21,143 bases of DNA, from positions 223,901-245,043 of the forward strand of contig NW_014577077.1 in assembly GCF_000485595.1 (NCBI RefSeq), given 5' to 3'. This document shows positions 9,284 to 18,710 of this stretch, piece after piece. The position numbers were made by a program, and so were the translations under genes. The DNA is from Priapulus caudatus (lineage: Eukaryota; Priapulida; Priapulimorpha; Priapulimorphida; Priapulidae). Below the pieces are notes generated by a model. That model saw only the letters and a list, made by a program, of their open reading frames with translations. It had not been told where the DNA came from and ran no database searches. How positions within the stretch are numbered: position 1 is the stretch's first letter; every line of letters starts with the position of its first letter.

Positions 9284-9449
9284 CAGACCGAGGGCTAATC
9301 ACAAAATATTCATACCTAAATGCTATTTAACCGAACGATGTTCATTTTAGGACAAATTTATCCATAATATAACTGAAACTATATGTCGTTTATAAGATAT
9401 TACAATCCTTTTGCTTTTAAAATAATAAATAAGAAACACCCTCGGTCTG
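9284..9449. mobile_element. 166-bp MITE flanked by TA (Tc1/mariner-type)
   Basis: Perfect 11-base terminal inverted repeats, CAGACCGAGGG at 9284 and CCCTCGGTCTG ending at 9449, are each bounded by TA (9282-9283 and 9450-9451). TA duplication with short TIRs is the hallmark of Tc1/mariner-type elements. The interior is AT-rich and non-coding. Family assignment rests only on the TA flank, since I do not recognise the TIR. Confidence 0.6.
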
Positions 9450-9451
9450 TA

Positions 9452-11280
9452 GCCCTTTGCTGAAAAGTGGTGTTGCGCAACTTATCAGATCGTGCGCTTT
9501 GAGTGGCGCCACCGTCGTTGTAATCAAACTGTAGTCGTTAGTTTTAAAACATTTTTTAATAATATTTCTAATGGTGATTAAACCATGAAACTTTTTATGT
9601 AGCGTAAGTTCAACCTAAATAAACTGAAAATATCCCTAGAACCTAGAGTAAACGATCCCTTTAAGCCTCGCTGCTGTCGAATATCATTACGGAATGAACG
9701 GACACAGGAACATTCGCTATTGACATTACGCTACTATATATCAAGCCAACAAACTATGGCGAAGCCTCGACGTACTAATCAGGCTAATAAGCAACATACT
9801 ATTTACCCAAGCCTGCCGAGGACGCATGATTTCATGCCAAATGCGCCGTAATGAATGGCAGCTTCATATTCGTTAGGCTCTCATCAGCGTTATACTTGCG
9901 CTCATTAATGCTATGTATGTGCCTAGGGGAAACTAAACCTTCATCAACTGAACGTAGGTATGAACTCATATAACACGTATCATTCGCTCCGATTTTATGA
10001 ACATTTAAATGCAGAATGCACTGCAGGGTAGTTGCCGGAAACCCTGCAGCAACCATGCACGTGTAAGGTTACATTTGTGATGCAGTTCACATTCGATTTG
10101 CAACACAGTGGCAGACGCGCTGACATTCAAACCACTGCTTCCTCATCACACGCACGAAACAAAAACATAGAAGCATTGACGAAGCAACCTCAAGATAACA
10201 CAAGAATGACAACACACGATGATTCGTAAAACTCGAATTTGAAAACATTGGGAATGCACACTTGTCTATGCACATTGTAACTTAACATCAGAGGGGAATG
10301 GCTAAAGTTGACAAAAGTTATCGGTAACCATGGTTTTTTGGTGAACTAAATATATTTCACACATCTATCTAACATCAATGGCGCGGCCTACTGCTTTACG
10401 GGTGATACTCGGGACTTTAATATTGCAACCATAGCTCTCCAGAGAGGCGTCATGTCAAACATTTGACAGCACAATAATTCCGTATTTCTTTAGCTAAATT
10501 TATAGCTGCGCCATTCATAGGTCCCGTGTGGATAATCCATTCGTGGCCCTCTGTAAATTCTATCAATACTGTAATAGTAGTATCGACCGACACAATGCCA
10601 CAGCAGCGTTCTATTTTGGCAATGCACGAAGTTATTCTAGTGGAATATAAGAATAATGAATGATATAACAAAAACAATAACAGAGCCTGCTTCTTATATC
10701 TGGGTTACGAATTCGAATTTGAATTTATTACACCGACTTATCGAAACCTCTTAAACTGTTGTAATTAACTGATAATTCCGACTCTCAAACCGAGTGCAAC
10801 AAAACAAGCGCCTGCATAGGAAGTATATACCGCAATTGCAATATACTTGTTCACAGAATGTTCACAGAATGCTCTGGATATAGGTTGACTAGCTTCACAA
10901 CCTCGCTCTCATCTATCCATTACGGAGTCAGCAGAGCTACATGCAGTGACCTTTTAAATTGCATGAAATCATGCAGCGCCAACGACATTCATTGACATCT
11001 ACTCATGCGAAACCAATACAGAGCGTCCGTGCCAGAACCTTATTATGCAAATTGGACCTCGATTTATAAAGATTAATTAATGGAAAATGGCTTTACGAGT
11101 AATCTCCCGTCAGAAATGCCTCTTATGGCTTGTTTTTCAGTCAATAGCAGGTTTAGCAATGCCACGCATGTACAGCATCTGCTGTGTTGTAGGCGCCTAT
11201 TATTACACACATCTCCTAAAGGCAGATATTTCACTATTATAATACCACTCTAAAAACACGTGTAAAAATAAGTGTCCCAC
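9452..11280. other. Long stretch without a supported gene
   Basis: Minor structures only: the inverted repeat CTGCAGGG/CCCTGCAG at 10021-10049, the inverted repeat AAGTATAT/ATATACTT at 10821-10848, and an 11-base tandem duplication TTCACAGAATG at 10850-10871. Open frames are 62-75 codons without recognisable motifs. Confidence 0.45.
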
Positions 11281-11286
11281 CGTTAG

Positions 11287-11450
11287 CAGGGGCGTAGCCA
11301 GGCTTTCCAAAAACCTACTATAAACTAATAAAACTTCGTTAAAATTTTAGTTTTATGCTTTTATATACATACTGTATCAGATATGTGCTATTTTGATACA
11401 AACCAGGGGGGATTCCGGAATGCCTGGAATCACCCCTGGCTACGGCCTTG
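11287..11450. mobile_element. 164-bp hAT-like MITE
   Basis: The left end CAGGGGCGTAGCCAGG (11287-11302) and the right end CCTGGCTACGGCCTTG (11435-11450) are inverted repeats agreeing at 13 of 16 bases. CAGGGGCGTAGCCAGG is the CAGGG-type terminus of hAT MITEs widespread in animals. A clear 8-bp duplication is not present; GTTAG occurs on both sides but not in register, so the target duplication has decayed or a few bases were lost. The interior is AT-rich and non-coding. Confidence 0.6.
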
Positions 11451-11454
11451 GTTA

Positions 11455-11934
11455 GGGTGTTCGCTTGGTCTTCGATTTGGAAGTGTAGGTACTAACACAA
11501 TCCTTCGACAACTATAACTTCTACTACAAGCACTGTCGCACTATGGCACTATAACCCGACCATGAACGATGATGATAGAGCTGATGAGATTTCACCACAA
11601 CTATTTGCATGGATTCATGACATCCCGGCATGACACCGGTACGATCGTTTAAGTACTGAGAAGTAACTTAATTAAGAAATTGACCTTATCACCTTTCACT
11701 ATCGACCCAAATCTTTATACGAATGATAATTTCTGCCCTATCACTTGACAACGTGAGTGTGGGCATCATAGGTGATGACGTTAAATTTGTGCCACTATAT
11801 TTTACGAAGGCATGTACAAATTCACAGGGGCACAAATGCCGGGCACAATGGCGATCCAGACAATCTCCATATATAGGGCGATGTTAATTTCCATTCAGCC
11901 ATTCTGTTAATGATATCTCTATGTCTGTTTATAT
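11455..11934. other. Unannotated stretch
   Basis: No gene, RNA or repeat is supported between the hAT-like MITE and palindromic copy 4. Confidence 0.5.
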
Positions 11935-11942
11935 ATGTATAT

Positions 11943-12005
11943 CAAGAGTACATAATAGAGATCTTTATTATGTACTATTTTATGTATCTCTATTATGTAC
12001 TCTTG
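11943..12005. mobile_element. 63-bp palindromic insertion, CA...TG ends, 8-bp TSD (copy 4)
   Basis: Perfect 20-base arms (11943-11962, CAAGAGTACATAATAGAGAT, and its complement at 11986-12005) surround a 23-base spacer. ATGTATAT is exactly duplicated at 11935-11942 and 12006-12013. As in copy 1, the spacer holds a partial extra copy of the right arm (TATTATGTACT). The first six bases equal those of copy 1, and the ATAAT block falls at the same position as in copies 2 and 3. The right flank runs into a TATG/TACGTG array, so part of the duplication could be coincidental. Confidence 0.65.
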
Positions 12006-12013
12006 ATGTATAT

Positions 12014-12160
12014 GTATGTGTATGTGTACGTGTATGTGTACGTGTACGTGTACGTGTACGTGTACGTGTACGTGTACGTGTACGTGTACGTGTACGTGTA
12101 CGTGTACGTGTACGTGTACGTGTACGTGTACATGTATATGTACGTGTACGGGACGTGTAT
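12014..12160. repeat. (TACGTG)n hexanucleotide array
   Basis: About eighteen near-perfect TACGTG units lie at 12026-12131, with degenerate TATGTG/TATATG units on both sides. The unit lacks stop codons in most frames, which explains the overlapping open frames on both strands with VYVY, VRVR or CTCT translations. Each unit carries ACGTG, the core of hypoxia-response and bHLH-PAS sites. Confidence 0.9.
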
Positions 12161-12228
12161 ATGTATATATGTATATTTATATTTATACGTGTACGTGCAT
12201 ATACACGCACACGCACGAGTGCACGCAC

Positions 12229-12250
12229 GCATATATATATATATATATAT
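12229..12250. repeat. (AT)n microsatellite
   Basis: About eleven AT dinucleotides directly abut the left arm of the long hairpin. Confidence 0.85.
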
Positions 12251-12432
12251 AAGCTATTGTGTGTTTGAGATACTGTCTGAAGGCCATATACATTTTATTG
12301 CAGATAATAATCGGTATATATAGATATATAGATATATATATATAGATATATATATATATATATATATACCGATTATTATCTACAATAAAATGTATATGGC
12401 CTTCAGACAGTACCTCAAACACACAATAGCTT
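12251..12432 (-). repeat. Long hairpin: 70-bp inverted repeat around a TA-rich loop
   Basis: The arms at 12251-12320 and 12363-12432 match at 68 of 70 positions, separated by 42 bases of TA/GATA repeat. The two mismatches are A12270 against C12413 and C12301 against A12382. In a minus-strand transcript both become G-U wobbles, leaving a continuous 70-bp stem. It could be a source of small RNAs, a fold-back element, or a recent template-switch product seeded in the TA array. No target duplication is visible. Peptide similarities between frames on the two arms merely reflect the palindrome. Confidence 0.85.
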
Positions 12433-14520
12433 TTAGCCATTTTATATGAGTAACAAATGAATAGAAATGTCAATTTTGTGATGCATCCTACCTGCAGTTT
12501 CTGACACGCTGACACGTGACCCCAGGCTTTTTAATGGTAAACTAATGATGTGTGTTTTCTCGATGAAGCCATTTAGATTGGCATCACCATTTTGCATGCA
12601 CGCACAGATCGCATTGTCAGTGCCTCTGACTATGATATGCCAATGAGATGCTTCCAGTAATTCCATCTGTTGATTACTAGTTCAGTGAATTTCGATGTCA
12701 GAATGTTTACTTCTCAATCTCACGTAATACTTTTGGTTGCATATTGGAATAGCTACTCACATGTTGCGAACGATCGTCATCGGTATTGCGCTACAGCAAT
12801 AGCAAATCGCGGCTTCACGATGAAATGAAGTGATGTGCGGTGATTGTTACAGTGTACTGTTGTACACGACTTGCATATAGTACAAAATGTATACTCACAG
12901 CATGTGGTAATCAACCGACATAATAAGCTACGCACCTTGTCCTATGTATTTATGCGGCATCTTCTCTATCTTCCAACACAACATTACGCCTGTTCACAGC
13001 TCGCTGCTCTTCCACGATCTCCCGATGTCGACAAATTCAAATAAAATGCAAGTATGATAGCTATATAGATCTCTGTCATTATATATATCACAGAGGAGAC
13101 GTGTTCTGCTGAAGCCTTGAGCAGCTGCAGTTGTTGTATACGTCACGATGCTTGCACGGATGTAGCATAAGGACTATTTCAACTGGAACAATTTAAAAGC
13201 GATGTCCTTTTACTATTAAATAGACGCCTGCTAAACGAAACCAACGCTTTCAAATTATCGTTTACATGAGAGCACCACACGACCAGCCTAAGAATGTGGG
13301 TATTCACCTATAATATGAATTTAAAACACAGAACCACAAACTCTAGCCATTTTGTCAACATCTGCAACAATTGCATAAAGTACAAGACTTGAACATGGTC
13401 TCTCTCCCAAGTTGATGTAGATGTCCACAGCGGTAGAGTGAATTCGAGAAATGGTCACACATGATTCGTGCACTAGTGTGTGATGAACCGGAGTATCGTA
13501 CGCTGCACTGAAATGCGCTTTCGCCGCAGTGACACACTGATCGCATTATATCCCCGGCGTTTCCTTTTCATTCCTCATGTGTACGTTGAAGCAACTGATA
13601 TATTTACACAGAATCACGCAATCCATAGCAACAGCTTCAATGCGTAGAATCACGACGAAGTTCCAACTCCTACGGTTTGGCACATACGTCAGTGGAGTCG
13701 AAAAGCGGTTGCGCACAGACGCCGAGTAGCAGAACAATAACAAAGGAGACGCTGTGAAACAAATTTGTCAGTCGCACCTCGGCAAGGTGCCGTCCAACCA
13801 AGAGCTGCGCTGAACGACAGTAGTGGCCGCCTCTTCATCGAACGGTAACAGGAGTCGAGCAGCCTGTCTGACCATGCGGTAGTAACCAGGTGTGGAAATC
13901 TCAAGTCGATATGGAAACTGTTCACGTATACGCGCAGGTCACCTGCACCTAGATCACATCATTCCTGTCGCGACACAGCTGTATACAGCAGTATATCCAC
14001 TGGAAGCTCCATATAGTAGCACTTATTCGTTCATCAATCAATGACAAGTTCTTCCCCAGAATACAAAGCTGTTTCACTTATTTGAAAGCAACGCGAACCC
14101 CAGCTCACGTCGAAACGAACCTGTGATCGATACTGCGCACGTTTACGAATCGGAGGACGGCTAACCGGTGCGGTAATAAATTAAAACTAGATTCTAAATT
14201 CTTTCATCGAAAGATAGTCGCATGTAAGCGTTGTGTCAAACGCCTGTGACCTCACATTCACTTACTTCGGTTACACGTGCTTACTACGCTGCGATATATG
14301 CTCTCGATGAAAGCACCGATCGACTAGATACTGCACCGCGTCCAGTACAAACACACCCAGCAACTTGGCTGGGCAGGCATCATAAGGCAGGATCAATCAG
14401 TGTTGCACGTATGCAGCTCGCGTTCCTCGTACGAACACCTGAGCGTCTTTGTGAAGGCAAGCTGTTAATTAAGCTGTCCAATTATGTCCACCGTTAATTA
14501 GCACACGCGTGAGACAACTC
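12433..14520. other. Long stretch without a supported gene
   Basis: About 2.1 kb of mixed composition, somewhat more CpG-rich from about 13680 to 14460. Small hairpins CTCTGT/ACAGAG (13070-13096) and CTGCTG/CAGCAG-like (near 13107) are visible. Open frames of 63-88 codons have no recognisable motif. Confidence 0.45.
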
Positions 14521-14525
14521 GTTAA

Positions 14526-15237
14526 GGATACTGTTAGGGGCGTGACGTGATTTTCGGTCGAAATTTCAATACCCACTTTATTTGATAGATCGCACGCATG
14601 GGCAGATATGTATACGTAGAAATTATGTATGAAGCCTCCCAAACAGTTCTAAATCCCCGCATTGGTCAATTGTTAACTATACATTTAGAAAAGGGCTAAT
14701 ATCTCCATTGTTAGAAATGCTGAAGTTGCTGATTTTTCAAACGCTATTTCTCGAAACTCACAACTCCGATTCCAAAAATGTTTGTTATGTTTCAATGCTA
14801 ACATATCAAAGGAAAAAAGGGCCCCTGGAATTAAAAATATATATTATATTTTACAAGTTATGGCTCTTTGTTTACGAAATTGTCGCGTTTTGAAAATCAC
14901 TACAAATTTTCGTACATCTTTTCAACTTATTTCCTAAATTAAAGCATTAAAAAAAATTCCAGGGACCCTTTTTTAGTTCATATTATGAACAACTTATGGT
15001 ATTTTAGGTCCCAATTCTTTGCTGTTTCTGATAATTTAACAAAAAACTATTTTTTTGTATAAATTCAGAATTTTTGCCGTCACTTAATTAAGCGATGAAT
15101 TTTTTTAATTTTTTTCTCACCGACAGCGTAGAGAGATATCTCTCTTATGTAATGGATATGAGTTTGATTGAATTTGATGAGCAGTTAAGTTGCAATGCCC
15201 TTTACAGTGTTACCCGTCCGTAACCCTAACAGTATCC
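14526..15237. mobile_element. 712-bp TTAA-flanked non-autonomous element
   Basis: Perfect 14-base terminal inverted repeats (GGATACTGTTAGGG at 14526; CCCTAACAGTATCC ending at 15237) are each bounded by TTAA (14522-14525 and 15238-15241). TTAA target duplication is typical of piggyBac and Kolobok-type elements. The interior is AT-rich and non-coding. It contains a subinternal inverted repeat (14814-14831 and 14955-14972, AAAAAAGGGYCCCTGGAA) and one copy of a 59-base sequence whose second copy lies just outside the right end. The superfamily cannot be fixed without the transposase. Confidence 0.65.
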
Positions 15238-15307
15238 TTAAGGTAATTAACAACTTATGGTATTTTAGGTCCCAATTCTTTGCTGTTTCTGATAATTTAA
15301 CAAAAAA
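14988..15307 (+). repeat. 59-bp perfect direct repeat (14988-15046 and 15249-15307)
   Basis: Two identical 59-base copies start AACAACTTATGGTATTTTAG and end in an A run. Similarity continues for about 12 more bases with two mismatches. One copy lies inside the TTAA element and the other starts eight bases beyond its right TTAA. This suggests that the element landed next to or inside a related sequence, or that a local duplication was later interrupted. Confidence 0.85.
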
Positions 15308-15310
15308 GGA

Positions 15311-15408
15311 TTTTTTTGTACATATTGTCTTGTATTGTAAATTTTTGTACATATTGTATACATTTTTGTACTTTTTTGTACATATTGTCTTGACGACATT
15401 GTCTTGTC
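15311..15408. repeat. Imperfect tandem repeat of TTTTTGTACATATTGT
   Basis: Three full and at least one partial copies of TTTTTGTACATATTGT, some followed by CTTG, occur directly after the outer 59-base repeat. The open frame crossing it (15195-15446) has a repetitive FFVHIVL-type translation and is not a gene. Confidence 0.7.
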
Positions 15409-15449
15409 GTTATCGTATTTGTCAATTAAATCCACTAAACCAATGACAG

Positions 15450-16640
15450 AATTTATATTGTGTGATATTTACATGAGGTTATCCGTCCCGACAAATAATA
15501 TATCCTATAAAATCATGTGATTGGCCGAAAAAGATCAACACAACATAATTTTCAGCCACTCTCTCATATTTTACCATAGCTAAAATTACATTATAACATC
15601 AATCCCCAATTACCTGTTCGGCTTGAGTGACGTGGTTGGTGTAACAGCTGTTTGTTCACGTAGCCAGAGACTATTATTTTAGCAGTGAGCGTGACGCGAC
15701 GCATCTTTTGTATCCAGATGAGACGGGATACTAGAGAAGCGTTGCCGAAAGGAGGTGTTGATCCAAAGCGCTGAGCGCAGATCTTGCGCGCAGTTCCACG
15801 GCAAGGCGCACGCGACCGCGGGAACGTCCTACGACAGTATGCAGCGCTGGCATCTATGGATTCGTGCGCCGAATGCATAGGCCGGCGCAGGGATCCATAG
15901 CTGCCAGCGAACAGTCGAGAATTTTACCAGGAATACAATGAGAGCTCAGCTGCATTGAGCTGCTGTTCCTTGCAAGTTCAATGAAAATATCAAAAAAGTG
16001 TCAACACCTTCTACTTCTACACTGTGTTGTATAAGTTTTATTATGAATTGTATTTTATTATGCGTCAGTGGCTTCATGTAACGAGCGGCAGCTGCAGCGG
16101 ATACATAATTGCTGGGTTTTATAAATAATACATGCGGAAATAATACGCCTCTATTCATGTAAATAGAAATGTTGACCTATATACAAACAATGAGCAGGTA
16201 ATAATCACAAATATTGTCAATAGGTCAATAGCTCCTGATATTATCTGTGAATTATGCGTGTTAGATGACATACTTATGTTACGCCATGACTTCTGGCCAG
16301 GCTAAAACATAATTTTGTTGAGGAAACGGATTTTTGTGACTTCTAAAAAATTGTTCCTAATGAACATTTTAAAGACACTGACGCACGCACTCAGCGACGC
16401 AGACACACATACAAACACATACATGCACCCATACAAATGTCTGTGCCAGCCTGCGTGTGTACGTACGTGCGTCGGTGTGTGACTGCATGCGTTCATACAT
16501 GTATACGCACGTGTGTGCGTATTTGTGTGTAGAGACGGAAATCCCCCACTGCCATTGTCATTGTCAGTATCAGGAACTAGCTAGAGTAAATTGCTTCCTA
16601 TATCAGCAGGGGTTGTCTAGTATAGGGGTATTCTAACCCT
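15450..16640. other. Stretch without a supported gene, with CA/TG-rich patch
   Basis: The block 15640-15900 is CpG-rich and carries a 95-codon minus-strand frame with no recognisable motif. At 16378-16535 an ACAC-rich stretch is followed by a TGTG-rich one, bounded by GACGCAC and GTGCGTC, so the patch could fold. Nothing else is supported. Confidence 0.45.
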
Positions 16641-16659
16641 AACAAAGACCGTTTCTTGG

Positions 16660-16699
16660 AGCTAGTAGTAGTACTAGCTGTAGTAGTAGTACTATACTA
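16660..16699. repeat. AGT-type microsatellite, left part
   Basis: A run of GTAGTAGTACTAG-like units ends in CTATACTA. It resumes directly after the hAT element at 18758, so the two parts were one array before the insertion. Confidence 0.8.
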
Positions 16700-16739
16700 C
16701 AGGGGCGGCGCCAGGGTATTTTGTTAGGGGGGGCAATAC

Positions 16740-16882
16740 CAGGGGCGTGTACAGGAGCACGCGAAGGGGGGTCTGGGGGGCTCTCCCCCAGGAAATTTTT
16801 GAAATTAGACCCCTCAGATGCGTTTTCTGCGCGAGCAGGGGGGTCTGGACCCCCTGGACCCCCCCCCCTGTACACGCCCCTG
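16740..16882. mobile_element. Inner 143-bp GC-rich inverted-repeat MITE
   Basis: Perfect 16-base ends, CAGGGGCGTGTACAGG at 16740-16755 and its complement at 16867-16882, enclose a G/C-run-rich core. The first eight bases equal the outer hAT terminus. Flanking octamers GGCAATAC and GGAACTGT agree at only four of eight positions, so nesting by transposition is not proven; it may be a subterminal structure of the outer element. Frames across it give proline/glycine-rich peptides of the kind often mis-annotated as proteins. Confidence 0.6.
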
Positions 16883-16945
16883 GGAACTGTAGACTGATAC
16901 CGTGTGCGCTTGCACTGACGGGTGGAGTCCAGGGGGTAGATTCCT

Positions 16946-17386
16946 GATTCATCAAGCTGCGTACGCAAATATTTGCGTAAATCTTGTGTACGCAATCGAC
17001 GTTGCTTAGTTGCGATTCATCAACACAGCTATTTAGTGAATTATCGTATGATTTCGCGTACGCAAGCGAGGCCGTTTTAGGTGCGATTCATCAAGCTAAA
17101 ATTTACGTAAACCTTTGCGTATCTTTACACGAGCTGACGAGGTGCCGTAAACCATTCGAAATTTCCGCAGGTGTTTCTAGCATACCGCAGCATGCATTAT
17201 TTTATTGAGAAAACATTATAAAGTTACTACTCAACTAAAAATAACATGGATTTACACTGGAATTCATCAACATTTGCGTACGCAGGTGCTACGCTGCGTT
17301 GATGAATCGCACCTACGAGCTTGGCGTACGTACTTCGTAGAAACTCTGTGTACGCAATACACTTTGCGCAACGTTGATGAATCCGG
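16946..17386. mobile_element. About 440-bp element with GATTCATCAA terminal and subterminal repeats
   Basis: The decamer GATTCATCAA occurs on the plus strand at 16946, 17014 and 17085, with a one-base variant at 17261. It occurs inverted at 17299 and 17374. The outermost copies face each other as TIRs (CCKGATTCATCAA), and each has a second copy 68-75 bases further in. TGCGTACGC palindromes lie near several copies. This looks like a MITE with tandem transposase-binding sites in long degenerate inverted repeats. No target duplication is clear. It lies wholly inside the hAT element. Confidence 0.55.
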
Positions 17387-17575
17387 CCCCAGGGGCCCGC
17401 CTTAGTGCAGGGGTCCGGGGAAGCTCTCAGAGTTTAGCTAATCAACGCCCTCAAATTGCTGACACAAAAATTGTGCAGGGAACCAAGGAGCAACATATAC
17501 CAAGGAGATGAAACCCCGGGGGAGGACTCACCCCACATTATGGTAGGTATCTGGTATGTGCCACTGCGAAGTTAA

Positions 17576-17770
17576 AAATGGGGGGGGGGCTCTGGAACTA
17601 ACTCAGACCTGAAAATGGTGGTCTCTGGAACTAATGTTTGTTGAATTTGGTATGCTCTGGAACCGGCTATGTTCGAAAATGGGGTCTCCGGAACTAGCTA
17701 GGATTTCGTTGAAATTCAATGCTATGAAACTGGACACGTTTAAAAGAGGGGGTCTCCGGAACTGTGAGGG
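17576..17770. repeat. About 33-bp minisatellite, six degenerate units
   Basis: The motif GTCTCYGGAACTA recurs, with CTCYGGAAC starting at 17590, 17623, 17655, 17686 and 17754 and a degraded copy at 17722. Spacing is 31-36 bases. Most units are preceded by an AAAATGG(G)-like block. It is internal to the hAT element. Confidence 0.7.
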
Positions 17771-17865
17771 GAACAGTGATTTGCATTGAAATCTATGCTG
17801 TAGCACTTGAACCAATAATTCTGTATTATGTAGAGGCGAGAAAAACATGACCCAGAGAGATGAAC

Positions 17866-17911
17866 GCACGCACACGCACACGCACACACCACCACGCATG
17901 CATACACACAC
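17866..17911. repeat. CA/CG-rich imperfect repeat
   Basis: ACGCACACGCACACGCACAC-type units, followed at about 17965-17990 by three CATACG units. Confidence 0.6.
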
Positions 17912-18103
17912 TAACTAAAACTAGACAGAGGGCACCACGGAGAGAGCATACCTCCGCCAGCGACATACGCCATACGCCATACGACTCACGAACACACGAA
18001 TAACCCACGATATACGCCAGCGTACATGTATGCTCGCTCGCCGCGCAGTCAGCAGCAGCCGGCTGTGGCTGGCTCGCTCGCTGACGCGCTAATATCAATC
18101 GCG

Positions 18104-18105
<2 letters not shown>

Positions 18106-18158
<53 letters not shown>
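18106..18158. repeat. (CA)n microsatellite
   Basis: About 26 uninterrupted CA dinucleotides inside the hAT element. The open frames over it translate as HTHT or CVCV and are artefacts. Confidence 0.95.
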
Positions 18159-18160
<2 letters not shown>

Positions 18161-18508
18161 AACGTGTACACGAACGCACAGACCGATCACATAACCTCCC
18201 CTCCACTCCGTGGGCGGAGGTAAAAATAAGATAGCATGTAGAGTATTATTAGAGGTCAGTCTGAACGTTGTAATTATAATTTATAAGTTGTTAACACCCT
18301 CAAGTGTGCCTACCTTTCCGCGGGAAACAACATCATCGACAAATGATGGTCCCAACTTGGGACTCCCAAGGAAATAACACCTTGACATCGATTATCAAAT
18401 TAAGCACAGGTTTTATATGGATTGAATTTCGACACTTAATTTTTCGATTTTTTGATGAAAGTGGTCCAGCTGTAGGCTACATCACTCATTTTTGGCGATC
18501 CCCCTATT

Positions 18509-18710
18509 ATTTGCAAGAATCTTCTTCTTCTTTACCTTTTCTTGCAAATGATGGGGGGGGGTGACCCCGACCCCACCCATCATTTGGAAGACATTTGCAA
18601 GATGTTTCTTTTTTTTTTTTTCTTCTTCTTTTCCTTTCTTTTTCTTTTTCTTTTTTCTTTTTTTTTTTTTTTTTTTTCTTTTTCTTCTTTTTCATTTTCT
18701 TGCAAATGAT
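18509..18710. repeat. Duplicated hairpin module with pyrimidine tracts
   Basis: ATTTGCAAGA, then a TC-rich tract, then TTTTCTTGCAAATGAT followed by a G run, occurs twice (18509-18560 and 18592-18717). Each module can fold through TTTGCAAGA/TCTTGCAAA. Between them, GATGGG and CCCATC with GACCCC stretches form another inverted repeat (about 18549-18581). The second tract is an almost pure T run of about 90 bases (18604-18694). The last G run leads into the right TIR of the hAT element. Confidence 0.7.

Noticed and set aside
11910-12515. Several overlapping frames of 78-137 codons on both strands
   Set aside because: They are produced by the stop-free TACGTG hexamer array and by the palindrome, whose two arms give the same peptide on opposite strands.
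16378-16535. Possible long hairpin between CA-rich and TG-rich halves
   Set aside because: Pairing is mainly that expected between any CA-rich and TG-rich stretches; only GACGCAC/GTGCGTC is specific.
16639-16995. Minus-strand frame of 118 codons with a proline/glycine-rich peptide
   Set aside because: It lies over the GC-rich hAT terminus and inner inverted repeat; the G and C runs generate Pro/Gly codons. Nothing suggests a real protein.
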